Source of the DNA: Chloroflexota bacterium
Lineage (GTDB): Bacteria; Chloroflexota; Dormibacteria; Aeolococcales; Aeolococcaceae
Reading direction: 5' to 3'
Length of the DNA stretch: 64,000 bases
Assembly: GCA_005880985.1 (NCBI GenBank)
Contig: VBIQ01000008.1
Location: forward strand, 190,003 to 254,002
The position numbers and the translations under genes are program-made. Every line of letters begins with the position of its first letter. Positions within the stretch are counted from its first letter, which is position 1. Under the pieces are notes generated by a model. The model worked only from the letters and a program-made list of their open reading frames with translations. It was not told the origin of the DNA and searched no databases. Of the stretch, positions 49,074 to 55,760 are shown piece by piece.

Positions 49074-50063
49074 TTGAAGATCCACGACCTCACCACGCCG
49101 GCGCTGGTGGTGGACGCAGACGCACTCGAGCACAACCTGCGGGTGATGGCGGAAGCGCTGCCAGGACCGCGTCTGCGCCCCCATGTCAAGGCGCACAAGT
49201 GCACCGCGCTCGCCGCTCGCCAGGCAGCCTTGGGTCACCGTGGCTTCACCTGCGCCACCATCCGCGAGGTCGAGGGCATGGCCGCCGCCGGCCTGGGAGA
49301 CGATCTGCTCCTCGCCAACGAGGTGCTCGACGCGCGCCGGCTCGGCGCCGTCGCCGGCCGGGTGACGGTGGCGGTGGACTCCGAGGCCACCATCGCCGCC
49401 GCGCTGAGCGGTGGCGTTGGCGAGGTGGTGATCGACGTCAATGTCGGCCTGCCGCGCTGCGGGTGCCCGCCCGAGGAGGCGGGGCGGCTGGCCGAGCTGG
49501 CGCGCATCAGCGGGCTGAACGTTCGCGGGGTGATGGGATACGAGGGTCACGTCGTGGGACTCGAGGATCGCGTCAGGCGGGTGGAGATGACCGCCCAGTG
49601 CATGGAGCTGCTGCTGCAAGCCCATGGCGATGTCGGCGGCGAGCTCATCTCTGCGGGTGGCACCGGTACCTTCGACGTCAACACCTGGGCGAACGAGATC
49701 CAGGCGGGCTCGTACGCGCTGATGGACACCGCCTACGCGAAGCTCGACCTTCCCTTTCAGCCGGCGCTGCGCGCCGTCGCCACCGTGATCTCGGTGTCGC
49801 CGTCGGGGTATGCCGTGGCCGACTGCGGACTCAAGGCAATGGGGATGGACCACGGCAACCCGAGCATGGAAGCCGGCCACAACGTGTGGTTCCTGTCGGA
49901 CGAGCACACCACCTTCGGACCCTCCTCGCCGGTCGCCATCGGCGACCGGGTCTCGATCCGTCCAGCCCATGTCGATCCAACCGTCGCGTACCACGAGAGG
50001 ATGCACCTGGTCCGCGGCGACGAGGTGGTGGAGACGTGGCCGGTCGACCTGAGGGGATGGTGA
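49074..50063 (+). CDS. PLP-dependent alanine-racemase-fold enzyme (D-threonine aldolase/D-serine dehydratase type)
   Basis: 329 residues. The fold-III PLP enzyme begins LTTPALVVDADALEHNL; the lysine that binds PLP is in RPHVKAHK. The C-terminal domain ends with a DSD1-like metal site, PAHVDPTVAYH, where the HxD of D-threonine aldolase is kept. A single chain of this architecture acts on D-beta-hydroxy amino acids. Substrate not certain. TTG 49074 fits the family N-terminus (MKIHDLTTPALVVD) and the promoter. Followed closely by the lactone oxidase gene. Confidence 0.85.
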   Translation: MKIHDLTTPALVVDADALEHNLRVMAEALPGPRLRPHVKAHKCTALAARQAALGHRGFTCATIREVEGMAAAGLGDDLLLANEVLDARRLGAVAGRVTVAVDSEATIAAALSGGVGEVVIDVNVGLPRCGCPPEEAGRLAELARISGLNVRGVMGYEGHVVGLEDRVRRVEMTAQCMELLLQAHGDVGGELISAGGTGTFDVNTWANEIQAGSYALMDTAYAKLDLPFQPALRAVATVISVSPSGYAVADCGLKAMGMDHGNPSMEAGHNVWFLSDEHTTFGPSSPVAIGDRVSIRPAHVDPTVAYHERMHLVRGDEVVETWPVDLRGW

Positions 50064-50065
50064 GG

Positions 50066-51379
50066 ATGGCGGTGGCGATGCGACCGCGGTGGAGCAACTG
50101 GGCGGGAACCTATGCCTGCGAACCGGTGAGCATCGAATCCCCCGCCAGCGAGGATGAGATCGTCGCCGTCGTCAACGCCGCACGGGCTGCCGGTCAGCGG
50201 GTCAAGGTGGCGGGCGTCGGGCACTCCTTCACCGACATCGCCTGCACCGACGGCCGCATGATCCGGCTCGATCGGTACGATCGGGTGCTCGACGTCGACA
50301 CCGCCGCCGCGACCGCGACGGTGCAGGCGGGGATCACCATCGAGAAGCTGGGGGTCGAGCTGGCCCGCCACGGGCTCGCCCAGGAGAACGCGGGCGACAT
50401 CGCCTACCAGTCGATCGCGGGAGCGATCTCGACCGCCACCCACGGCACCGGGGCGACGCTGGGCAACATCGCCACCCAGATTGTCGGGCTCTCGATGGTG
50501 CTCGCCGACGGCAGCCTGCTGACCTGTTCGGCGGACACCGATCCCGACCTGCTGGCGGCCTGCCGGGTCGGCCTCGGGGCACTGGGGGTGATCTCGACCG
50601 TCACCCTGCGCTGCCTGCCGCTCTTCAACCTTCATTCCGTCGAGCAGCCGCGCGACCTCGACGAGGTGCTCGAGCAGATCGACGCGCTGGTCGACGGCAA
50701 CCGCCACTTCGAGTTCTTCTGGTTCCCCCACACCGATCGCGTGCAGTCGATCACCAACAACCCGACGGCCGAGCCGATCCGGACGCGAGGGCGGGCGAGC
50801 ACCTACCTCAACGACATCCTGCTCGAGAACAGCGCCTTCGGCCTGGTCTGCCGGATCGGCCGTGCCCGCGAGCGGTGGATCCCCGCTCTCAACCGCTTCA
50901 GCGTGCGGCTGCTCAGCCGCAGCGAGGTGGTCGACACCAGCGCCCGGGTCTTCGCCAACCCGCGGCTGGTGCGGTTCTCGGAGATGGAGTACGCGATCCC
51001 TCGCGCCGCCGCGGTCGAGACCATCGGTGAGCTGCGAGCGATGATCGCGCGCCGCGAGCATCTCGTCGGCTTTCCGGTCGAGGTCCGCTTCGTCGCCGCC
51101 GACGACATCATGCTGAGCCCGGCGCACGGCCGCGACACCTGCTACATCGCGGTGCACATCTTTCAGGGGATGTCCTACGAGCCGTACTTCCGTGACGTCG
51201 AGGCGATCACGAGCGCCGTCGGAGGCCGTCCCCATTGGGGCAAGCTCCACTTCCAGAGCGCCGACACGCTTCGGCCCCGCTATCCGCGCTTCGACGACTT
51301 CCTCGCGGTGCGCAACCGGGTCGATCCCGAGCGGCGCTTCGGCAACGCCTACCTCGACCAGGTCCTCGGGCGCAGCTAG
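50066..51379 (+). CDS. FAD-linked aldonolactone oxidase family protein
   Basis: 437 residues. FAD-binding type 4 domain with VAGVGHSFTDIA (His of GHS is the usual covalent FAD attachment) and GAISTATHGTG; C-terminal ALO domain with PHWGKLHFQ. Relatives are L-gulono-, D-arabinono- or xylitol/alditol oxidases that reduce oxygen. Possible starts are ATG 50057, GTG 50060 and ATG 50066; I chose 50066 since GAGGGG is at a normal distance. It follows the racemase-fold gene without a gap, so probably co-expressed. Confidence 0.88.
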   Translation: MAVAMRPRWSNWAGTYACEPVSIESPASEDEIVAVVNAARAAGQRVKVAGVGHSFTDIACTDGRMIRLDRYDRVLDVDTAAATATVQAGITIEKLGVELARHGLAQENAGDIAYQSIAGAISTATHGTGATLGNIATQIVGLSMVLADGSLLTCSADTDPDLLAACRVGLGALGVISTVTLRCLPLFNLHSVEQPRDLDEVLEQIDALVDGNRHFEFFWFPHTDRVQSITNNPTAEPIRTRGRASTYLNDILLENSAFGLVCRIGRARERWIPALNRFSVRLLSRSEVVDTSARVFANPRLVRFSEMEYAIPRAAAVETIGELRAMIARREHLVGFPVEVRFVAADDIMLSPAHGRDTCYIAVHIFQGMSYEPYFRDVEAITSAVGGRPHWGKLHFQSADTLRPRYPRFDDFLAVRNRVDPERRFGNAYLDQVLGRS

Positions 51380-51456
51380 CGCCGCGAGGCGCGCCGCCGG
51401 CCCGCGCCAAGGAGGTGGCGCCGACCCCACAACCGGGCTGACGCCCGGCTACCGCA

Positions 51457-52422
51457 TCACGACCCGATGTGGTCGGCGGGGATGGTGCCCATGCGGCCCG
51501 CCCGGAAGTCGTCGAGCGCCTGGGCGATCTCGGAGTCGCTGTTCATCACGAAGGGGCCGTACCAGGCCACCGGCTCGCGGATGGGGCGGCCGCCGAGGAT
51601 CAGCACGTCGAGATTCGGTGCCCGACCCTCCTGCACGGCGTCGGCGCCGACGGTGATGGCATCGCCGTCGCCGAAGACGGCCAGCTGTCCCGTGCCGAAG
51701 GCACGCGCCGCGGCACCGACCGTTCCCCGTCCCGACAGCGCGTAGACCAGCGCGTTGAAATCGCGCGGCCAGGGAAGGTTGAGCCGCGCCCCGGGGCTGA
51801 GGGTCGCGTGCAGGAAGGTGATCGGTGTGTGGGTCCGGCCGGGCCCGGCGTTGCCGCCGGGGTCGCCGGCGATCACCCGCACCAGCGTGCCTCCGTCGTC
51901 AGAGGAGAGCAACGCGACCTGGCCGGCACGGATGTCCTGGTAGCGCGGGGCCACCCACTTCTCCGCGGCCGGAAGGTTGACCCACAGCTGGATGCCGTGG
52001 AACAGACCCCCGCTCATCACCAGCGCCTCTGGTGGCGTCTCGATGTGGAGGATGCCGGCGCCCGCCGTCATCCACTGCGTGTCACCGTTGGTGATCAGTC
52101 CGCCACCGCCCGTCGAGTCCTGGTGCTGGAAGGTGCCGTCGATCATGTAGGTGACGGTCTCGAACCCGCGGTGGGGATGCCATGGCGTGCCCTTGGGCTC
52201 ACCGGGCGCGTACTCGACCTCGCCCATCTGATCCATGTGCACGAAGGGATCGAGGTAACTCTGGTTGACCCCGGCAAAGGCGCGGCGAACGGGAAAGCCC
52301 TCTCCCTCGACACCGCGCGGCGCGGTGGTCACCGCGAGCACCTCGCGCTGGCTGGTGGTGGTCGGGTCGGGGGCGGTGAGGCGCGGCAGCGCCAGCGGGT
52401 TGTCGACGGTCACAGCGGGCAT
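51457..52422 (-). CDS. Pirin family cupin protein
   Basis: 321 residues, bicupin. The metal site is WHPHRGFETVTY plus ILHIETPPE (three His and one Glu, as in human pirin and YhhW). DQMGEVEYAPGEPKGTPWHPH is shown here only by MGEVEYAPGEPKGTP. Some pirins are quercetin dioxygenases or redox sensors; the role here is open. Convergent with the lactone oxidase gene. Lies 15 nt after a small W-rich gene on the same strand. Confidence 0.92.
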   Translation of the reverse strand: MPAVTVDNPLALPRLTAPDPTTTSQREVLAVTTAPRGVEGEGFPVRRAFAGVNQSYLDPFVHMDQMGEVEYAPGEPKGTPWHPHRGFETVTYMIDGTFQHQDSTGGGGLITNGDTQWMTAGAGILHIETPPEALVMSGGLFHGIQLWVNLPAAEKWVAPRYQDIRAGQVALLSSDDGGTLVRVIAGDPGGNAGPGRTHTPITFLHATLSPGARLNLPWPRDFNALVYALSGRGTVGAAARAFGTGQLAVFGDGDAITVGADAVQEGRAPNLDVLILGGRPIREPVAWYGPFVMNSDSEIAQALDDFRAGRMGTIPADHIGS

Positions 52423-52437
52423 CGGTGCGCTCCTGTC

Positions 52438-52599
52438 TCAGGCGTGTAGCTTGGCCCAGTACCGGAGCAGCGTCTCCTCCTCGGCCTTCTGCGCGACGCC
52501 GAGCCAGGCTCGCCACTCACGCTCGAACCCCTCGGGAGGAGCGAACAACGCCCGCCACTTCCACATCTCCTGGGGAATCTCTTCTCTGGTTGGTTCCAT
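52438..52599 (-). CDS. Small Trp-rich hypothetical protein (53 aa)
   Basis: 53 residues with five tryptophans (MWKWRALF, REWRAWLGV, LLRYWAKLHA), predicted as two amphipathic helices, no cysteines. Function unknown. ATG 52599 is immediately preceded by CGGAG; it lies 15 nt before the pirin start, so they likely share an mRNA. Longer frames upstream run antisense through the DsbA-like gene. Confidence 0.5.
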   Translation of the reverse strand: MEPTREEIPQEMWKWRALFAPPEGFEREWRAWLGVAQKAEEETLLRYWAKLHA

Positions 52600-52765
52600 C
52601 TCCGTCGTCCGTAACCGGCGCCGGCGTCCTCGCCTGCCACCGTTGACAGTGTTCCTACCCTCGGGGCGTGCCAAACCAGCCTCGGGCGCGCGTCCGCACC
52701 GCGGTCGTCCGGTGCCGGGCCGGCCGGTCGGCCCGCCGGCCGAACGTTGCCTGGAGGTGGCCCTG

Positions 52766-52771
52766 TAGCAT
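52766..52771 (+). promoter_or_regulatory. Possible -10 hexamer of the DsbA-like gene
   Basis: TAGCAT; leader about 57 nt. The 52600-52834 stretch between divergent genes otherwise holds only a GC-rich inverted repeat near 52711-52745. Confidence 0.3.
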
Positions 52772-52834
52772 GGGTGGCGGACGTGGGCGGCGATCCCCCC
52801 AGACCTCTGCGCCGGCTCACCCAGGTACCCATCC

Positions 52835-53557
52835 ATGCGCGTCGACTTCTTCTTCGACCCCGCCTGCCCCTGGTGCTGGATCACCTCGCGCTGGCTGGTG
52901 GAAGTCGCCCCCCAGCGTGACCTCGATCTCCACTTCCGGCCCTTCAGCCTGCTGCTCAAGAACGGCGACAACATCGATGAACGCTTCCGCGAGCCGCTGG
53001 CGCGGACCCACGCCACGCTCCGTCTGGCGACCGCGATCGCCGAGCGCCACGGCGACGAGGCGGTCGGGCAGCTCTACACCGCCCTCGGTGCGCGCATCCA
53101 CCACGACAGGGTGCTGGACATCGACCTCGGTGACCTGCTCGAGCGGCTGGGCCTGGACCGCAGCCTGGCGCGGGCCGCCGACGACGCCGGTCGCGACAGC
53201 CTGATCCGCGCCGTCATGGACGAGGGGCTCGCGCTCGGCGGGGAGGACGTGGGCGTTCCGCTGATCACCTTCGACGGCCGGGCGGCGTTCTTCGGGCCAG
53301 TGATGGCCCCGGCACCGACCGGCGAGGAGGCGGTGCGGCTGTGGGACAGGCTGTCGGCGCTGGCGACCATGCCCGGGTTCTTCGAGCTGAAGCGGACCCG
53401 CGATGTCGGTCCCCTTTTCGGGCCGCGCCCGGAGGAGCCGGAGGTGGCCATCGTCGGCCGGCGGGTCAGGGAACCAGCGCCAGCGCCGCGGCGGCGGCCG
53501 GATCCAGGTCTGGCCGCAGCCGGTAGAAGGCCCAGATCCCGCGGCGGAAGCTGCTGA
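52835..53557 (+). CDS. DsbA/FrnE-type thioredoxin-fold protein, Rv2466c-like
   Basis: 240 residues. Active site C11-P-W-C14 in DPACPWCWITSRWL, the pattern of the mycothiol-dependent reductase Rv2466c of mycobacteria; GVPLITFDGRAAFFGPV supplies the cis-Pro region and the fold ends near TPGFFELKR-like MPGFFELKRTRD. No signal peptide, so cytoplasmic. The last 30 residues (RREPAPAPRRR type) are antisense to arsR and probably arose when the original stop was lost. It may use mycothiol or a similar thiol; that is inference. Confidence 0.85.
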   Translation: MRVDFFFDPACPWCWITSRWLVEVAPQRDLDLHFRPFSLLLKNGDNIDERFREPLARTHATLRLATAIAERHGDEAVGQLYTALGARIHHDRVLDIDLGDLLERLGLDRSLARAADDAGRDSLIRAVMDEGLALGGEDVGVPLITFDGRAAFFGPVMAPAPTGEEAVRLWDRLSALATMPGFFELKRTRDVGPLFGPRPEEPEVAIVGRRVREPAPAPRRRPDPGLAAAGRRPRSRGGSC

Positions 53558-53834
53558 CCAGCCCCGCCTCGCGGAGCCTGCCGAGGTGGTGGCTCACGGT
53601 CGGCTGGCTCAGCTCGAAGGCCGCGGTGAAGTCGCACACGCAGATCGGCTGGCTCGCCGCCTTGAGCATGTGCAGCATCTGGATGCGGGTTGGATCGGAG
53701 AGCGCCCGGTGCAGGGTCGCCAGCCGCTCGGCCTGGGGCTCGGGGATGGGGCGGGCCACCGGCTGGCAGCATCCCTTCATCCGGTCGCCGGAGAGGGTCG
53801 CTTCCGCAGCCGGGGCGGTGGTGGTCTGGGCCAT
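53466..53834 (-). CDS. arsR: ArsR/SmtB family arsenic-responsive repressor
   Basis: 122-residue winged-helix repressor. The metalloid site is the CxC of QPICVCDFTAAFELSQ in the helix before the recognition helix (SQPTVSHHLGRLREAG). Extra cysteines lie in MKGCCQP near the N-terminus. ATG 53834 is exactly 7 nt after the -10 TACACT, so the mRNA is leaderless. Divergent from the peptide-arsI-arsC operon, and two CATMGA/TCTATG palindromes lie between, so it probably represses both directions until As(III) binds. Its 3' end overlaps the DsbA-like gene by 92 nt. Confidence 0.92.
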   Translation of the reverse strand: MAQTTTAPAAEATLSGDRMKGCCQPVARPIPEPQAERLATLHRALSDPTRIQMLHMLKAASQPICVCDFTAAFELSQPTVSHHLGRLREAGLVSSFRRGIWAFYRLRPDLDPAAAAALALVP

Positions 53835-53840
53835 CGCCAC

Positions 53841-53846
53841 AGTGTA
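53841..53846 (-). promoter_or_regulatory. -10 hexamer of arsR
   Basis: TACACT on the minus strand, 7 nt from ATG 53834 (leaderless). Confidence 0.5.
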
Positions 53847-53850
53847 CCCA

Positions 53851-53880
53851 TTGACATCGATCTATGGGATGGGCTAGCCT
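53851..53880 (+). promoter_or_regulatory. Promoter of the ars operon
   Basis: TTGACA (53851-53856), an 18 nt spacer, TAGCCT (53875-53880); start expected near 53887. The first ArsR-type palindrome lies in the -35/spacer and the second covers +1. Confidence 0.65.
53855..53866. promoter_or_regulatory. ArsR-type operator half-sites, abutting
   Basis: CATCGATCTATG: inverted CATNGA/TCTATG without spacer, overlapping the -35 box of the ars operon. It matches the half-sites of the second palindrome. Confidence 0.45.
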
Positions 53881-53884
53881 GTTA

Positions 53885-53902
53885 CATAGACGTTCTTCTA
53901 TG
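53885..53902. promoter_or_regulatory. ArsR-type operator at the ars operon start
   Basis: CATAGA (53885-53890), six-base spacer, TCTATG (53897-53902): a perfect inverted repeat at the expected transcription start, upstream of a GAGGAGG ribosome-binding site. Strong candidate for ArsR binding. Confidence 0.6.
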
Positions 53903-53917
53903 AGGAGGTGCGACCGG

Positions 53918-53968
53918 ATGTCCTGTGACTGCCCCTGCGGCTCCTGCCCGTGTCCGTGCGGCTGCTGA
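53918..53968 (+). CDS. Cysteine-rich 16-residue peptide, first gene of the ars operon
   Basis: ATG 53918 to TGA 53968 encodes MSCDCPCGSCPCPCGC: seven cysteines in 16 residues with CXC and CXXC spacing, no aromatic or hydrophobic residues. A GAGGAGG box lies about 9 nt upstream and the frame is the first after the ArsR-controlled promoter; arsI starts 1 nt after its stop. The composition looks like a metallothionein or a soft-metal-binding peptide. Alternatively it is a translated leader whose cysteine codons sense thiol or arsenite stress. Too short for gene finders, so it could be common and unannotated. Confidence 0.55.
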   Translation: MSCDCPCGSCPCPCGC

Positions 53969-53969
53969 C

Positions 53970-54416
53970 ATGTCCCGTGTCCAGCTGGCCCTCAACGTCG
54001 GCGACCTCGACGCCGCGGTCGCCTTCTACCGCCGGCTCTTCAATGCCGAGCCGGCCAAGCTCCGCCCCGGGTATGCGAACTTCGCCATCGCCGAGCCACC
54101 GCTCAAGCTCGTGCTCATCGCCGGGGAGAGCGCTCCGGGAACCCTGAACCACCTCGGGGTGGAGGTCTCGTCGCCCGACGAGGTCGTCGCCCACACGCGG
54201 CGGCTCGCCGCGGCCGGAATGGCAACCGCGACCGAGGAGAGCGTGGATTGCTGCTACGCGAGGCAGGACAAGGTGTGGGTCGACGATCCCGACGGCGCCC
54301 CCTGGGAGATCTACACCGTGCTCGTGGATGTGGAGATGCCGGCGGGAGCGCTGCGCCCCGCCGACGCGTCCGCGGCGGACCGCGGCGGATCAGCGTCGTC
54401 GAGCGGGTGCTGCTGA
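53970..54416 (+). CDS. arsI: ArsI/CadI family C-As lyase (VOC fold)
   Basis: 148 residues of vicinal oxygen chelate fold. It follows CadI/ArsI closely: SRVQLALNVGDLDAAVAFYR at the start, RPGYANFAIAEPPLKLVLI, LNHLGVEV, and the thiol pair Cys94-Cys95 in VDCCYARQDKVWVDDPDG with WEIYTVL holding the C-terminal Glu ligand. Such enzymes cleave the carbon-arsenic bond of trivalent methylarsenicals; CadI is cadmium-induced. The last residues (SSSGCC) add two more cysteines. ATG 53970 is chosen because it starts the family N-terminus and is 1 nt after the peptide stop. Confidence 0.9.
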   Translation: MSRVQLALNVGDLDAAVAFYRRLFNAEPAKLRPGYANFAIAEPPLKLVLIAGESAPGTLNHLGVEVSSPDEVVAHTRRLAAAGMATATEESVDCCYARQDKVWVDDPDGAPWEIYTVLVDVEMPAGALRPADASAADRGGSASSSGCC

Positions 54417-54471
54417 TCCGCGAGGTCGCCACCGACGTGGTCGTTCCGCACCGCGCTTCGGTGCTGGCCGG

Positions 54472-54882
54472 ATGACGGACCGCCTGCCGCACGCCCTCTT
54501 CGTCTGCGTCCACAACGCCGGCCGGTCGCAGATGGCCCAGGCGTTCTGGGAGCAGCTCGGCGGTCAGGCGCGATCGGCAGGATCCGACCCGGCGGCCGAG
54601 GTGAACCGGGTGGTCGTCGACGCCATGGCCGAGCTCGGCATCGACATCTCCGGACGCACCACCCGGTGTCTCGAGAATGCCGATGGCGAGTGGGCCGAGG
54701 TGGTGGTCACCATGGGTTGTGGCGACGCCTGTCCGTACATCCCAGGCAAGCGGTACCTCGACTGGGAGCTCGAGGATCCGGCCGGCCGCAACCCCGACGC
54801 CATTCGCCGGCTCCGCGACGAGATCCGCCGCCGGATCGCCGACCTCGCCGCCGCCACGCCGCCGATCTCCACGGCTCCGTAG
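54472..54882 (+). CDS. arsC: Arsenate reductase (low-molecular-weight phosphatase type)
   Basis: 136 residues. The CX5R loop is Cys12 in FVCVHNAGRSQMAQAF; later cysteines in VTMGCGDACPYIPGKRY and the DWELEDPAGR segment are typical of LMW-PTPase-type ArsC that reduces As(V) with thioredoxin or mycothiol/mycoredoxin. No As(III) exporter (ArsB/Acr3) is in the window. ATG 54472 follows arsI by 55 nt. Its last 319 nt overlap the PAP2 gene on the other strand. Confidence 0.92.
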   Translation: MTDRLPHALFVCVHNAGRSQMAQAFWEQLGGQARSAGSDPAAEVNRVVVDAMAELGIDISGRTTRCLENADGEWAEVVVTMGCGDACPYIPGKRYLDWELEDPAGRNPDAIRRLRDEIRRRIADLAAATPPISTAP

Positions 54883-55760
54883 CAGGCAAGGCCCAGCCCG
54901 AGACCCACCAGGGCATCGGCGACGTAGTGCTCGCCGAGGTACACGACGCCGAAGGAGATGGTCAGCGGGTAGAGCATCCACAGCCAGGCGATCCGGCGCC
55001 GCTTCGAGCCTCCCACCACCGTGCAGGCGATCAGCATGGGGACGGCGACGTGCAGCGAGGGCATGGCGGCGTTGGGTTCGGGATCCGCGCCCGAATAGAC
55101 CTGGCCGAAGCCAGCGACCTGCTGCAGGGACTCGACGACGATGCGGTGCACCGGCGGGAGCAGCCCGCTGCGTGCCGCCAGCCAGGGCGGCATCTCCGGA
55201 AACAGCAGGTAGATGAGGAAACCGGTGGTCATCAGGATCATGTAGGCGCTGACGAAGCGGCCGAAGCGCTCGCGGTGGCGAAGCCACAGCCACAGCCCCG
55301 CCGCCAGCGGAGCGCCGAAGTGGAAGAGGTACTCACCGGTCAGCACCGCGTTGAGGACCGGTACCAGGTGGCTGGTCCCGATGTGCGCCTGCAACCACGT
55401 CGTCGCCACCGCACCACCCAGCAGCGAGCGCTCCATCGCGATGGGTCCGATGGTGTGGACGCTCGCCGCCAGCGCAGCGCCCACCGAGGTGAGGTCTTCG
55501 AACATCACCGCCACGAACAGGAAGGGCAGCCAGTCCCAGACGAAGGGACGCGCCCTGCCGACCACGGCGAAGGCGACGATGCCGATGAGGATGACGTGCT
55601 CGGAGGTGAGGCCGACGCTGTGCGTTGCCATCAGGCCGATCGACAGGAAGGTGTAGACGACCATGGCCCCATAGACCACCGGGCGCCGCTGGAACGCCTG
55701 CAGTCGCGGCCGGCGCTGACGTCGCCGGACGCCGGGCCAGGGCGCGACCAGGGCGCTCAT
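54564..55760 (-). CDS. PAP2-superfamily membrane phosphatase/inositolphosphotransferase-like
   Basis: 398 residues as read. A multi-helix core of about 290 residues has the PAP2 motifs: PSLHVAVPMLIACTV (SxxH) and YLGEHYVADALVGLGLG (GxHYxxDxxxG). It resembles the PF14378 Aur1/Ipt1-like branch that transfers or removes lipid phosphate head groups. The core ends near 54890; the remaining residues are antisense to arsC, are Ser/Arg/Pro-rich, and are probably not native. ATGA overlap with the flippase-like gene upstream. Confidence 0.75.
   Translation of the reverse strand: MSALVAPWPGVRRRQRRPRLQAFQRRPVVYGAMVVYTFLSIGLMATHSVGLTSEHVILIGIVAFAVVGRARPFVWDWLPFLFVAVMFEDLTSVGAALAASVHTIGPIAMERSLLGGAVATTWLQAHIGTSHLVPVLNAVLTGEYLFHFGAPLAAGLWLWLRHRERFGRFVSAYMILMTTGFLIYLLFPEMPPWLAARSGLLPPVHRIVVESLQQVAGFGQVYSGADPEPNAAMPSLHVAVPMLIACTVVGGSKRRRIAWLWMLYPLTISFGVVYLGEHYVADALVGLGLGLACYGAVEIGGVAAARSAIRRRISSRSRRMASGLRPAGSSSSQSRYRLPGMYGQASPQPMVTTTSAHSPSAFSRHRVVRPEMSMPSSAMASTTTRFTSAAGSDPADRA

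Noticed and set aside
52711..52745. GC-rich inverted repeat (GGCCGG/CCGGCC type) suggesting a terminator
   Set aside because: No following T-run, and such palindromes are frequent at this base composition.
52668..53204. A GTG frame 8 nt after a TACCCT hexamer, before the DsbA-like gene
   Set aside because: After about 55 codons it is only the DsbA-like gene in another frame, and its composition is Arg/Pro/Ser-rich without structure. The hexamer may be fortuitous.
54407..54475. A 22-codon frame between arsI and arsC whose stop overlaps the arsC start
   Set aside because: It is hydrophobic-charged (LLIREVATDVVVPHRASVL) and could be a gene remnant, but there is no ribosome-binding site of its own and no known match.
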